Assembly: GCA_017645945.1 (NCBI GenBank)
Contig: JAGCNL010000005.1
Span: 1 to 64,000 of the forward strand
Source: Salinivirgaceae bacterium
GTDB lineage: Bacteria > Bacteroidota > Bacteroidia > Bacteroidales > SZUA-534
Direction: 5' to 3'
DNA length: 64,000 nucleotides
Positions 17,801 through 29,086 of the stretch are shown here, piece after piece (the first letter of the stretch is position 1; every line of letters begins with the position of its first letter). The notes under the pieces are model-generated. The model did no database searches, was not told where the DNA came from, and was given only the letters and a program-made list of their open reading frames with translations. Position numbers and translations under genes: made by a program.

Positions 17801-20800
17801 GTAGTATCCATCGTCATTTACTTTACTTTTGTTATTGCTGATGGTTCCGCCGTTCATCACAATGTTGGTAATGGAATTACTAATATTATTGCCATACGGA
17901 TAGAAGCATACTCCAGCACCGCCAAATAAACTTGTATTGTTCGATATTTCAGCTTCATTTTCAATGATGAAAGTTGAACCTGGGTAAACATAAACACCTC
18001 CTCCGATGTTTTTTGAGTAGTTTTTCGTTACAACAGCACCATCGCCAAGCGTCACGTTCGACGCACAAGAAACATAATTCATGTTATTTTCATCGTAATA
18101 TGCGCCAATGAGGATGCCCCCACCAAGATTAGCACCTTCATAACTATCTTTCAAACAACCACCTGTTATTTTCAGATTTTTTATAGTTACTGGCGCAGCA
18201 GTTGCAATGGTAAGAACAGAACCTGTGTGTTCAGACTCTTCGTTGGGGTAAAACCATTCATCTATCTCCCCATCCCATCCGGCATCAATGGTGCCATCGG
18301 TGCCAGTTTTGCCTTCAATAATAAGTGAATGCAGATTGCAATCGCAAATTTTCTGTGCACCATTAAGCGTGCCATTAACTTTGATTGTCAAATCGCTGTA
18401 AGCGTCAACTTTGTTCACAGCATCGTAAATCGACGAAATAACACCACCTTCTGATACTTCAACCACCTTACTCCAAACACCCACAAAGGTTATGCTTTCT
18501 TCTGGTTTCATTTCTGAGTCAAACTCATCGGTCAACCCATCATAAGTTAATATATACCAGCCTTTGAAATTGTCAGGGTCTTTAGGTGCTTCGGGAGCAA
18601 TGTTGCCAAGTGCTGTATTCTTATCAAACTGTATCACACTAACTTCCACTTCTTCCTGCTCGTCTTTAGCAGCATTGTACTGATAATAAACAAACTTAGC
18701 TGCATTCTGCTCAACAAGTTTGCCATCAGAGTTGATTCTGTAATAGTGATTGTCAAATGGTGCAACCTTGAAACGGTCAACAGGAAGGGTTTCAATGCCT
18801 GCGACTTCGAGTAGTTTATCACCGGTACTGTAATAATTGCCGTTGAAACTGATGGTGGCTACAATGTCAGTGCCTTCGAGTTTACCAACATTGATTATCG
18901 GTGCAGCACCGCCATTGCCACTCTTCTCAAAATATATATCATCACCACCGCAAACTCTTGCGTCACCGCTCATGCTGAATTTGCTTTTCGGACCTAAATA
19001 AACTCCTACGCCACAAATAACTCCATTAGGAATGTTGCCGCTAATTTCGCCGCCTTGCATATCAAACTCGGCATCATCACTCACATACACTCCGGCACCG
19101 CTTCCCCAAGCGCATTGGTTTTCTGATATCTTGCTGCCTTGAAGCATTGTGAGTTTGCTTCCTTTGCCTGATACATATACACCTCCGCCTCCATCTTGAG
19201 AAGCACTATTACCCTCAATTATTACACCGTTGCCAAGTGTCACATGGCTAATAACATCATCATTTTCTTCATCACTTCTAATAAATATACCGCCGCCTTC
19301 TACGCCAGAACCATTAGTAATTTTAAGGTTCTCGATAATAACAGGAATATTAGTGAACACGTGCAGAGCCACATTGTCACTCTCTGGATTTCCAGTCGAA
19401 TTACCATTGATAACTGGATATTGGCCTTCATACTCTTGGCCAATAAGAGTGATGGTGGTGCCTTCAAGTTTTGTAGACGTTTCGCCATCATCGAAATAGT
19501 CACCTAACGACTGGCTGCCCAAAAGCTCACCAAGAACCACAATTCTATAGTTAGTGTTAGTCAAATTTTTATCCAAAATGGTTTCAAATGCCTTTTGAAC
19601 AGTTGCAAACGGTTCGACAATTGTGCCTTTACGGCCTTCTGCATTGCTGCCATCAGCCGCCACATAGAACTCTATTGCCCATTGTGCGGTGAGTACTGTG
19701 TCTCTGGTGATTACACCGTAGAAATCGAATGGCTTATTATTGCTATCGAACCAGTTGGCCAGTGTGTAGCCTTCGCGCGTGAGCGCTGGAATTTGTCCAT
19801 CAATAGCTGTGCCTTGGCTGATATAGATTGTTTTCTGGGTAGCATTAGCATCATCGCTGAATTGGCCGCCGTTGGCAACAAAGGTTACAGCCATTTTGCG
19901 TTTGAATGTGGCTTTTACCTTGATTTCTGATTCTACGGTGATGGCTTGAATCTGGTCATTCTTAATCTGTTCTCCATCAAGCGTAATACCCTCAATACCA
20001 GTCCATTTATCAAATTCGTAAGTATCATTAGGCTCGGCCACAAATGTGACCACTGTGCCGACAATATAATTGTTGCCTTCGGCTGGCAAGCCTTCTGTTA
20101 CAATAATTCTAACACTACCATTGCCGTCGGTTGTGGCAACCACTGGATATGTTATCAAGTCAAACTTGGCTTTTATGTCGAAGTCATTTTTAACCTCGAT
20201 TTCAATGGTTTCGCTAGTTTTTTGATTTTCAGACAAATCAAAGCCTTCGACACTTGTACCAATAATCTGCCAACCTTTGAATTCATAGGTATTGTCTGTT
20301 GGCGCAGCCGTTAAGGTGATTTTTGTTCCGTGAACGGCATAATTATCTTGGTCAAGTCCATCAGTGCTGATTGAGCCACCATCTTCTGCCGTGGCGTTGA
20401 TATGGTATTTCTTTAAAGCAAATACGGGCGTCAGTTTAACATCTGATGTAATATTGAACTTTAACAACCGGTTATTCACTTGGTCTTTATCCAATTCCAC
20501 GCCCTCAGCAGTCCATTTTACAAATTCATAGCCGTTTTCATCATCGGGCGAGGCAGAAACCTCGACTTGGGTTTCGTGCGTATAGGTGTTGTTTTCGGCA
20601 TTTGCACCGGTCGTTACATCCGCACTGCCACCCTCGGCTTGGGCAATTGTTATTGAGTAACTGTTGACTTCCCATCCTGCATAAGCCGTAGCATTGTCTG
20701 TAACCGGGGCATTGAAGTCGAACGGTTTTGTGCAGTCAGCATCAGCAAACCAGCCTGTGAAAGAGTGATTAGCATACTCAGGCTGCTTAGGCTCACTAAT

Positions 20801-23755
20801 AGTGGTGTTGTAAACGGCTGATACTGGGTCAATTGTGCTGCCGTCACCAGTATTGAATGTAATGGTGTAGGTCTTTGGATCATATTGTGCAATAACCGTC
20901 AGATTGTCTTTCGGCATGACTCCTAGCATGTTTTCCCATCCCTTGAAATTGTGGCCAACTTTGTCGGGGGCGTTGATTGGCACAATTTGTGCGTCGCAGG
21001 CAATTGTGTCAACATCAAATACCTCACCATCAACCACATAGGTGAGCAGATATCTGTTTTTATCGAAATAGGCGGTGAATGTCGATTCATCTTCAACAAT
21101 CAGTTTGCGCGGGTTGTCGGCGTTGCCATCGTTCCAGTTCACAAAGTGATAGCCGTTGGCTTCGTCGGGAGTGGCAACAAGTTCAATTTCAGCACCATAG
21201 GGGAATTTGCCTACTCCCGTCACTGAACCGCCTTCAGCCAAACTAGTCTTGATGTCGAACGAGTCGATGGCAAATATGGCCTCAAACGTGGTGTCGCTCA
21301 CAATTTTGAAGTTACGCGCAGCGTCAGCCTCTCCATCGGTCCAGCCCATGAAGTGGTAATGCTCTGAAGCAAAGGGTTTCAGGCCAACCTCGGTGCCGTG
21401 GTTGAAGGTACCGTCGTCGTTCTGCTGGCCACTGATTTCAATTTCACCGTTCTCGGCGGTTGTTTTTATATTATAGGTGTTGATAGCAAATGTTGCATCG
21501 GCAAAGGCGGTGTCGTGCAGAATTAGCACCGTGCGCGGGTTGGCTGAGCGTTCGTCGCTCCATCCTGCAAAGTGATAGCCCTCAACAATCGGTTCTGCGT
21601 GAATCTCAACCTTCGAGCCGTAAACCTTCGGGCCTTCTATCCTCACCTTGCCGAGTTCTTCATCAGCCGATTTCACATCAACAAGGCACTCAACTGGTCC
21701 GTCGGCATTGACGTACACATTCACCGGCACATAGCGGTTCAGTGTGTCGCCAGCTGCCATCAAACCCAAACTGATAGGCGCATTGTTCACTTGTTTCAAC
21801 GGCCAGATAATGAGTTTTGCATCGGGTGTGGAGGCATTGGTCAGTATCACTGCCGCAACGGCATCACTCTGGTTGGCTACGAGGTTGCCAGCAGCATTGA
21901 ACAGCATATATGTATTTTCCTCTGCATCAAGATTTTGTGTCTGCGCGAATTTGCCGTTGCCATAAATTTTCAGAAGCGAGTAGCCTTTAGGCGCATCCAA
22001 GTCTGGAATGGAATCGGCAATTTTAACTGTCTCAATCATTCCAAATGCTGACAGAACAAGTGGATCAACATCTTCATTTTCCTCAACATCAACAGTTTGT
22101 GCCACCTCACCAGCAATAACCAGTTCGGTGCTCACCTCCACTCCGCCATTGTTGGCAGTAAGCATTTCGGTATCATCGTTGTTGCTCAGCGAGAAATCAT
22201 CAGTATAAATGCTTGTATTCCCGCTTGTTATGGACATCATATCTTTGTCGGTGTCCTTATCCTGCATGGTGATATTCGTTGCTGTGATTGTTGCCTGGTC
22301 GCTTGTGATGTGGAAAAAGTCGGGCTCTCCATCTTTGGCTGCACGGCGGCCGCTAACTGCAAATCCTGTGCTGATGGCCTTGCCGTCGATGTCTTCGACG
22401 TAAGCACGCGTGCCTTCCACGTTGTCCACCTTCAGAATGGTGTTAGGCGTGCCGTTTTTGGCGGCTTTTCTTCCGCTTACCGCGAATCCTGTGCGGATGG
22501 CCTTAGCCTCCTCATAGTCAACATAGATGCGGGTGCCGTCTGCGTCAATCACCAAATATTTTTCGGGATTGCCCTCTTTGGCTGCTCGGCGGCCACTGAC
22601 TGCAAAGCCTGTACGCATGGCCTTGTCTTTTTCTGTATCAATGTAGATTTGTGTGCCGAAGCTGTTCACTTCAAAGAGTTTCGGCTCCTTGCCCTTGGCT
22701 GCCTTGCGGCCAGCCACAGCGAAACCTGTACGCATGGCTTTTTCGTCATCGTCAACATATACTTTGGTGCCATCGGCGTTGATTTCCAAGAATTTGCTGT
22801 TTTCTCCCTTGGCTGCCCTGCGACCCGACACTGCAAAGCCCGTGCGGATGGCCTTGGTTGAATCTTCGTCAACATAAACGCGAGTCCCGTCGGCATTGAT
22901 TTCCAGGTATTTTTCCTCTTCTTTCGCTGCTCTGCGGCCACTGACTGCAAATCCTGTCGAAATTGGCTTGCCCTCTTGCTCACCTATATAGATTTGCGTG
23001 CCGGTTGAACTAACCGTGAACAAATCGGCCGAACCGTCTTTTGCCGCCCTGCGACCCGCCACTGCAAAACCTGTGCGCATTGCCTTGGCGGCAGTATCCT
23101 CATCCACAAGCACTTGCGTTCCGCCTGCTGTAACCTCGAAATAGTTGGCCTCACCGCCCTCTTTGGCTGCTCGGCGCCCCGAAACGGCAAAGCCTGTACG
23201 CATTGCTTTGGCGGCAGTGCTGTCAGCGTCGTCCACAAACACGCGCACGCCGTCGGGGTAAACGGCGAACACCACATTGCCGTCTTTGTCTTTAACCTCG
23301 AAAAGTGCATTACTATCCGACTTTGGCTCTCCTGCCTCAACGGTGTTAACCATTCCGGCCGCCGTTGCATACATGGCGTATGGTGCAGGCTGCAACTGTA
23401 TGGTTCCCAAGTCGATATAATCAGTGCCGCCATTGGGGTCGGCCTCAATCTTCATCATCACCTGCATTGTGCTCCATGGCACTGCGGCAAAATCTCCGCT
23501 CACCTTTCGGCCATTGCCCACCTCAACCTTCACGTTGCCGTATTGGTTGGTTTTTGGTTTTTGTGTCTCGCTATAGACAACCTTTCCATCGTAAATGAGA
23601 CTGAACTGCATTGCAATCTCCTGATTGCTAACTAATTCGCCTTTGGCTGTGCGAATCACCGCCTGATAGGGGAAACTGTTTTGTGCATCAACATTTGAAA
23701 GCGCTGCAATGGCAATAGCAGCTGCGAAAAAGAATTTTCTGATGACTCTTTTCAT
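14849..23755 (-). CDS. Giant mosaic surface protein (TGFAV repeats, InlB-type repeats, beta-helices, BspA-type LRRs)
   Basis: A 2,968-residue exported protein. In order: signal peptide (1-24); an N-terminal beta domain (FPYQAVIRTAKGELVSN) typical of Bacteroidetes adhesin-like proteins; eight repeats of 38-41 residues (about 183-490) with the core TGFAVSGRRAAK; a linker; Listeria-Bacteroides (InlB B-type) and related bacterial repeats (about 690-1355), seen as FxGWxxxxxxxxxF patterns; pectate-lyase-like right-handed beta-helix regions (about 1360-2430) with GGGVYV/NNxA turns and YVAADGSN/YIDPENGNDNNDG openings; and leucine-rich repeats of the BspA type (about 2440-2968; IPSSVTSIA, CxxLxSVxxP). 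No T9SS C-terminal domain or lipobox is seen, so the surface route is unclear. Adhesion or matrix binding is inferred from the domains. It has its own terminator and no operon partner. Confidence 0.88.
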   Translation of the reverse strand: MKRVIRKFFFAAAIAIAALSNVDAQNSFPYQAVIRTAKGELVSNQEIAMQFSLIYDGKVVYSETQKPKTNQYGNVKVEVGNGRKVSGDFAAVPWSTMQVMMKIEADPNGGTDYIDLGTIQLQPAPYAMYATAAGMVNTVEAGEPKSDSNALFEVKDKDGNVVFAVYPDGVRVFVDDADSTAAKAMRTGFAVSGRRAAKEGGEANYFEVTAGGTQVLVDEDTAAKAMRTGFAVAGRRAAKDGSADLFTVSSTGTQIYIGEQEGKPISTGFAVSGRRAAKEEEKYLEINADGTRVYVDEDSTKAIRTGFAVSGRRAAKGENSKFLEINADGTKVYVDDDEKAMRTGFAVAGRKAAKGKEPKLFEVNSFGTQIYIDTEKDKAMRTGFAVSGRRAAKEGNPEKYLVIDADGTRIYVDYEEAKAIRTGFAVSGRKAAKNGTPNTILKVDNVEGTRAYVEDIDGKAISTGFAVSGRRAAKDGEPDFFHITSDQATITATNITMQDKDTDKDMMSITSGNTSIYTDDFSLSNNDDTEMLTANNGGVEVSTELVIAGEVAQTVDVEENEDVDPLVLSAFGMIETVKIADSIPDLDAPKGYSLLKIYGNGKFAQTQNLDAEENTYMLFNAAGNLVANQSDAVAAVILTNASTPDAKLIIWPLKQVNNAPISLGLMAAGDTLNRYVPVNVYVNADGPVECLVDVKSADEELGKVRIEGPKVYGSKVEIHAEPIVEGYHFAGWSDERSANPRTVLILHDTAFADATFAINTYNIKTTAENGEIEISGQQNDDGTFNHGTEVGLKPFASEHYHFMGWTDGEADAARNFKIVSDTTFEAIFAIDSFDIKTSLAEGGSVTGVGKFPYGAEIELVATPDEANGYHFVNWNDGNADNPRKLIVEDESTFTAYFDKNRYLLTYVVDGEVFDVDTIACDAQIVPINAPDKVGHNFKGWENMLGVMPKDNLTVIAQYDPKTYTITFNTGDGSTIDPVSAVYNTTISEPKQPEYANHSFTGWFADADCTKPFDFNAPVTDNATAYAGWEVNSYSITIAQAEGGSADVTTGANAENNTYTHETQVEVSASPDDENGYEFVKWTAEGVELDKDQVNNRLLKFNITSDVKLTPVFALKKYHINATAEDGGSISTDGLDQDNYAVHGTKITLTAAPTDNTYEFKGWQIIGTSVEGFDLSENQKTSETIEIEVKNDFDIKAKFDLITYPVVATTDGNGSVRIIVTEGLPAEGNNYIVGTVVTFVAEPNDTYEFDKWTGIEGITLDGEQIKNDQIQAITVESEIKVKATFKRKMAVTFVANGGQFSDDANATQKTIYISQGTAIDGQIPALTREGYTLANWFDSNNKPFDFYGVITRDTVLTAQWAIEFYVAADGSNAEGRKGTIVEPFATVQKAFETILDKNLTNTNYRIVVLGELLGSQSLGDYFDDGETSTKLEGTTITLIGQEYEGQYPVINGNSTGNPESDNVALHVFTNIPVIIENLKITNGSGVEGGGIFIRSDEENDDVISHVTLGNGVIIEGNSASQDGGGGVYVSGKGSKLTMLQGSKISENQCAWGSGAGVYVSDDAEFDMQGGEISGNIPNGVICGVGVYLGPKSKFSMSGDARVCGGDDIYFEKSGNGGAAPIINVGKLEGTDIVATISFNGNYYSTGDKLLEVAGIETLPVDRFKVAPFDNHYYRINSDGKLVEQNAAKFVYYQYNAAKDEQEEVEVSVIQFDKNTALGNIAPEAPKDPDNFKGWYILTYDGLTDEFDSEMKPEESITFVGVWSKVVEVSEGGVISSIYDAVNKVDAYSDLTIKVNGTLNGAQKICDCNLHSLIIEGKTGTDGTIDAGWDGEIDEWFYPNEESEHTGSVLTIATAAPVTIKNLKITGGCLKDSYEGANLGGGILIGAYYDENNMNYVSCASNVTLGDGAVVTKNYSKNIGGGVYVYPGSTFIIENEAEISNNTSLFGGAGVCFYPYGNNISNSITNIVMNGGTISNNKSKVNDDGYYSGAGVLLYLSVDEEFQSSVTFEMNGGSIKNNESGGYGSGVCVKGNSAQFIMKNDAQISENKATDTYSGGGVFVGYEGKFKMEGGTITGNNAVVQGKGVYVSSDATFSMSGSAVVASNNEIYLNGSHITLNGELAGSGTVATITPNEYDDDVLVLNGENVGDYYDRFAVTPQVISGGKTINWIIDENGYLFEYDPQTFYIDPENGNDNNDGHTPGKATKSFYGTSQKITDLQQDYTFVVMGDYYDGENVSLHDSQKEIQSITVRGNTGNTTDYVNCGGGLVTYVPTNFENIKVYSIWFDYESDNIPITLGQNAIVEQQIETVPANSSVTMLPGSQAGSITSAGAVVMHGGEVTGYDSDGDDVNETFVVINDGGTFTMRRDAKPNYVQTSIIYIDSVLTYESGDPYQTTIKANWADLVGQKVLEIVSNDFTQGMNIAQIKDYFDLDDADYYIDDDGKVRTSVPFEFEEGGTSVTITNYTGSSNDVVIPATVNGKPVTVIGSNTFSSNSGIKSITIPSSVTSIAANVFKYCYSLNTVHYEGSEAQWCGIQFGNGDSNPCRNGASGKITALYFGDSETADLEIPEGVTQINDYAFYGCRCLTSVSFPSTLTSIGNEAFYYCKGLRSVFIPANVETIGNNAFGSSKYVFCEASGKPEGWNSQWSHATVLYGQTSLKKFDYTVTNETTKTVEIGPYYGSDRDVTVPGIITIGEEDYTVTSIKSNLFSEHKTLTTVTFPNTITEISGSTFYLCSNLESINIPASVTTIDPSAIYGCENLQSVTVDAGNVAYKTENNTLFSMDGTKLVLYYAKKSQVNYVVPSTVTEICDYAFDCSQISGIDMSASTSLQTIGDGAFNACQNDDFTTVALPASVTSIGRDAFAYDHIATINIPNGVTEIQSGTFTSCDMESIEIPASVTKINDEAFYCCGQLKTITLKSASYTTFDEGAFYGCNNLTTVYFAGTESQKASLIGTFSSDSPIVKATWICSGD
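22278..23209 (-). repeat. Eight tandem coding repeats with TGFAVSGRRAAK core
   Basis: Within the mosaic surface gene, eight units of about 114-123 bp each encode K-A-(M/I)-(R/S)-TGFAV-(S/A)-GR-(R/K)-AAK followed by a short variable segment, then xxxFEVxxxGTxVYVDxD. The core is nearly invariant and the linker between cores varies in length by one to three codons. Confidence 0.9.
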
Positions 23756-23867
23756 TTTATCATTAGTTAATTTGTGTCACATATTTAGGCAATGCATTTA
23801 TTTTCAGAAAGTTGATTTCAGCCATTTCGGCGGAAACTCCTTTGTCTGAGAACTAAAAACATAAGTG

Positions 23868-23875
23868 CAAAAATA
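23868..23875 (-). promoter_or_regulatory. Possible -7 box before the mosaic surface gene
   Basis: TATTTTTG on the minus strand matches TAnnTTTG exactly, about 112 bases before the start codon. A clear -33 box is not seen, so the call is weak. Confidence 0.3.
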
Positions 23876-24002
23876 GCTATTTTACTGGCTGAGTGAACAG
23901 CATTCAAGCGAATTGTGAGCCTTTTTATTCACAATTACATCATAAAAAGAGGTGGCCAGACACGTTGTGCTGGCAATGTGGAGCGCAAAGTTGCTGCTTG
24001 CG

Positions 24003-24629
24003 TCAGATAGTTAATTCATAGGTTCCCACTCCTTCGGTATTCGAAACCTCCTGGAAACCGACATGTTGCAAATAACGGGCATGATACTTGCTGCCTGATA
24101 ACGCAACTATCTTTTTGAATCCGTTATCTTTAAACACCCCACGATTGGTCTCGAACAGGAATTTGCCAACTTTTGAATCGCGATACATCGGAATCACATA
24201 GTCAAGCTCGACCAAGAGCGTGCCGTTGCCCATGTCGTTGGCAAGGAATATGCCGGCAACGCTCATGTTGCGAACAATCATAAACGAGCAGGCATACGGG
24301 TGACCACTGAACGTGAATTCGGGGAAATTCTTGTCAATATCGGCCTTATAGTGCTCAAGGAAAGGCTCCACAAGGCTGTCATCGTTCTTGATTGACAAAA
24401 GTCTGAAGGTGTGTTTCGAGAACAGGCCCTTGGTAATGTGCACAATATTAACGCAGGCAATGGCGCAATTCATCAAAGCCACCGGATAAGAGCCGATTTT
24501 CAGGCCGTAAATGATATAGAGTATGCAGCCTATCGTGTTCAAAATACGCAACTTGATAACTGAAGTCATCATCATGGCCAGCAGCAGCAGACCTGAGGCC
24601 ACATAGCCGATTATCTCAACATTGCTCAT
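24003..24629 (-). CDS. YgjV-like membrane segment fused to GNAT N-acetyltransferase
   Basis: A 208-residue protein with two halves. Residues 1-70 contain three hydrophobic segments resembling the YgjV inner-membrane family (GYVASGLLLLAMMMTSVIKLRILNTIGCILYIIYGLKIGSYPVALMNCAIA). Residues about 75-208 look like a GNAT domain: a VELDYVIPMYRDSKVGKFLFE strand-helix (acetyl-CoA-binding region) and a late strand with KIVALSGSKYHARYLQHVGF. Its start overlaps the stop of the antiporter by 4 bp (ATGA), so translation is coupled. A membrane-tethered acetyltransferase working with or regulating the antiporter is an inference. Confidence 0.75.
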   Translation of the reverse strand: MSNVEIIGYVASGLLLLAMMMTSVIKLRILNTIGCILYIIYGLKIGSYPVALMNCAIACVNIVHITKGLFSKHTFRLLSIKNDDSLVEPFLEHYKADIDKNFPEFTFSGHPYACSFMIVRNMSVAGIFLANDMGNGTLLVELDYVIPMYRDSKVGKFLFETNRGVFKDNGFKKIVALSGSKYHARYLQHVGFQEVSNTEGVGTYELTI

Positions 24630-25927
24630 AAGCTATCCTCTTTATTTTCAGCAACTTCAACTTCCTGCGTATCTGTCTTGCGACAAAGCGAGATATTTTC
24701 GAGTCGGCCTATCGGGCGGAAGAAAACGCGATAGAACCGGCTGATGAACCGCGTGCGGATGAGCGGAATAAGTATTGACGTTGTCAAGATGCTCACAAAC
24801 ACCACGTTATACACAATTATCTGAATCTCAGCGCCTTCAGGAATGCCGTATTGCAGCGGCAGACCAGCCAAGACGGCGGCAGCCAAGCCTTTGGGCACCA
24901 TGGCCGACATAACCGATTTGTCCTCCCAAGTGATGTCGTTGTCGCGCACCAGGAAACGTGTCGAGAAAAGCCTTGCAAGATAGATGGCTCCCACCAGCGC
25001 CGCCGCAATGATGAAGAAGTTCGACGACTCGAACGGTATGGCCATTCCCAGATAGACAAAGAAGTAGATTTTCAGCAAGAACACTATCTCGCTGTACAGC
25101 TTGCGCTCCAGTTCGGTGATGATTCCTTCGGGCAGCTTGCTTTTCATCTTCTCAGGCATGGGAATCTTGCTATAGTTGCCCATGACAATGCCGAAAGCCA
25201 GCGCCGTGATGGCACCGCTGAACCCGAAATATTCGGCCAGTCCGTAAACAATGAACATAAACGCGAATGTGGTGAACTGCGTGTTGGGGAACGTTTTCAC
25301 CCAGTTCATCAGCCGCAGCCAAATATAGCCTGAGACAACACCCAAAGCTGATGCCAGCACCAGCGACGAGATGAGCGAGCCGGCTATTTTGCCAATCTCC
25401 ACCATGCCAGTCGAATAGCTGCTTAAAAAGCTGATTGCAAACACGATACACAACACATCGGTCAAGGCAGACTCAAGAACCAGAATAGTGCTTGGTTTGT
25501 CGCTCATGCGCAACAATCGCACCATTGGCAGCACCACCGCCGATGACGTGCCGCCCAGAATAAATCCCGTGATGAACGACAGCAGCCACGAATAATGCAG
25601 CATATAGTGCAGCAGCAGCCCGACAATAATGGCGGTTATGAAGAAGAAGCTGATGGTGAGTTTCGATGCCGTGCGCATTGAGCCACCAATGCTCGAAAGC
25701 TCCAAATTGAGTCCGCCCTCGAAAAGAATTATTATAAGTGCGACACTCGTGAGCACCTGCCCCAACATTCCCAAACTATCGACCGACGCCAGCTTGAACA
25801 CTGGCCCGATAAGTATACCTACGAAAATCAGAATGAGCACATCAGGTATGCGCGTCTTTTGATAGAGTATGGTCAAATAGTGCGAAAAGAAATAAAGCAG
25901 ACCAATACAGATGATGGTTATTTCCAT
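24626..25927 (-). CDS. Cation/proton antiporter (CPA1 family)
   Basis: A 433-residue inner-membrane transporter with about 12 hydrophobic segments. It shows the Na/H exchanger family features LILIFVGILIGPVF, LIIILFEGGLNLELSSI, the FILGGTSSAVVLPMV segment and ESALTDVLCIV, where the last acidic pair matches the ion-binding region of the fold. There is no C-terminal TrkA domain, only a short charged tail (EVEVAENKEDSL). It probably exchanges Na+ or K+ for H+. It is the first gene of a two-gene operon with the membrane-GNAT protein. Confidence 0.92.
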   Translation of the reverse strand: MEITIICIGLLYFFSHYLTILYQKTRIPDVLILIFVGILIGPVFKLASVDSLGMLGQVLTSVALIIILFEGGLNLELSSIGGSMRTASKLTISFFFITAIIVGLLLHYMLHYSWLLSFITGFILGGTSSAVVLPMVRLLRMSDKPSTILVLESALTDVLCIVFAISFLSSYSTGMVEIGKIAGSLISSLVLASALGVVSGYIWLRLMNWVKTFPNTQFTTFAFMFIVYGLAEYFGFSGAITALAFGIVMGNYSKIPMPEKMKSKLPEGIITELERKLYSEIVFLLKIYFFVYLGMAIPFESSNFFIIAAALVGAIYLARLFSTRFLVRDNDITWEDKSVMSAMVPKGLAAAVLAGLPLQYGIPEGAEIQIIVYNVVFVSILTTSILIPLIRTRFISRFYRVFFRPIGRLENISLCRKTDTQEVEVAENKEDSL

Positions 25928-26109
25928 AGTATCAATATTTTACAGCGTTAATAACGGATGTGTGGCGGCATCAGCCAAACGCCATCCGAAACATTCTCTA
26001 AAATTACAAATTCTATGAATAATCAAAACGAAACGGATATTTTTTCGCGGATATGAGGCAAATATTGGGAATAAATCGCCAAATTTGCTTTCAGTAATAC
26101 TTAAAAACT

Positions 26110-26640
26110 ATGAATAAAAAACATCTTTTTGCAGTGGCCGCACTGTTTGCGGCTTCACTGATGCCGGCAAAGGCGCAACCTGCGCAAACATCTCCTGCCG
26201 ACGACACTCCTACTCTTGAGTTTGTATGTGAGCTTCACGTCAAGTTAGGCCAAACCTACACCGTCGGCCAGACAGCACACGGCAGCCGCGTGGTTATCCC
26301 AATCACAGGCGGTACGTTCGAGGGCCCGAACATGAAAGGCACTGTGCTTGAGGGCGGCGCTGATTATCAGCTTGTCGACCAAGCCAAAGGCCGCAACGAA
26401 ATTGAGGCCATTTACTCAATCAAAACCGACGATGGCGTATACATCCACATCCGCAATTGCGGCCTGATTGTAACTGGCCAGGGCCCCGACGGAAAGCCGA
26501 ACTTCTACTTCCGCTGCGCACCAAAATTCGAAGCGCCAAGCGACAGCAAGTACAACTGGCTCAACAACTCACTTTTCCTTTGCAAACCGGGCGGTTTCAC
26601 CCCTGAAGGCATCAGTCTTCGCGTTTGGAGAGTGCAGTAA
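26110..26640 (+). CDS. Exported DUF3237 domain protein
   Basis: A 176-residue protein with a signal peptide (cut near AKA|QP) and one DUF3237 domain: LEFVCELHVKLGQTYTVGQTAHGSRVVIPITGGTFEGPNMKGTVLEGGADYQ is the family core, followed by YSIKTDDGVYIHIRNCGLIV. The family is beta-barrel-like with no settled function. Its position just before a xylanase-esterase gene, in the same direction, and its export suggest an accessory role in polysaccharide use, but each gene may have its own promoter: a GCCCC/GGGGC hairpin lies between them. Confidence 0.82.
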   Translation: MNKKHLFAVAALFAASLMPAKAQPAQTSPADDTPTLEFVCELHVKLGQTYTVGQTAHGSRVVIPITGGTFEGPNMKGTVLEGGADYQLVDQAKGRNEIEAIYSIKTDDGVYIHIRNCGLIVTGQGPDGKPNFYFRCAPKFEAPSDSKYNWLNNSLFLCKPGGFTPEGISLRVWRVQ

Positions 26641-26723
26641 GGCTATTATCGGATTTAACGCCCCAAACTTATTGCAAAAAGGGGCAAACATCTATAACAA
26701 CTGAAATAATCGGCAAATGGGGT

Positions 26724-28955
<2,232 letters not shown>

Positions 28956-28977
28956 TATTTGAATATCAATTGATTAC

Positions 28978-29016
28978 ATCCCCGCTCATTTGCAAAAATG
29001 GGCGGGGATTTTTTTT
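28978..29016 (+). terminator. Terminator of the GH10-CE1 gene
   Basis: ATCCCCGC and GCGGGGAT, with an inner CATTT/AAATG pairing, are followed by a run of eight T. Confidence 0.9.
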
Positions 29017-29086
29017 GAAAAGACCAGTTGCAATGGCCGATTTACGCGGATTTATTCTTACATTGCAATCATTATTTTAAAATTAT

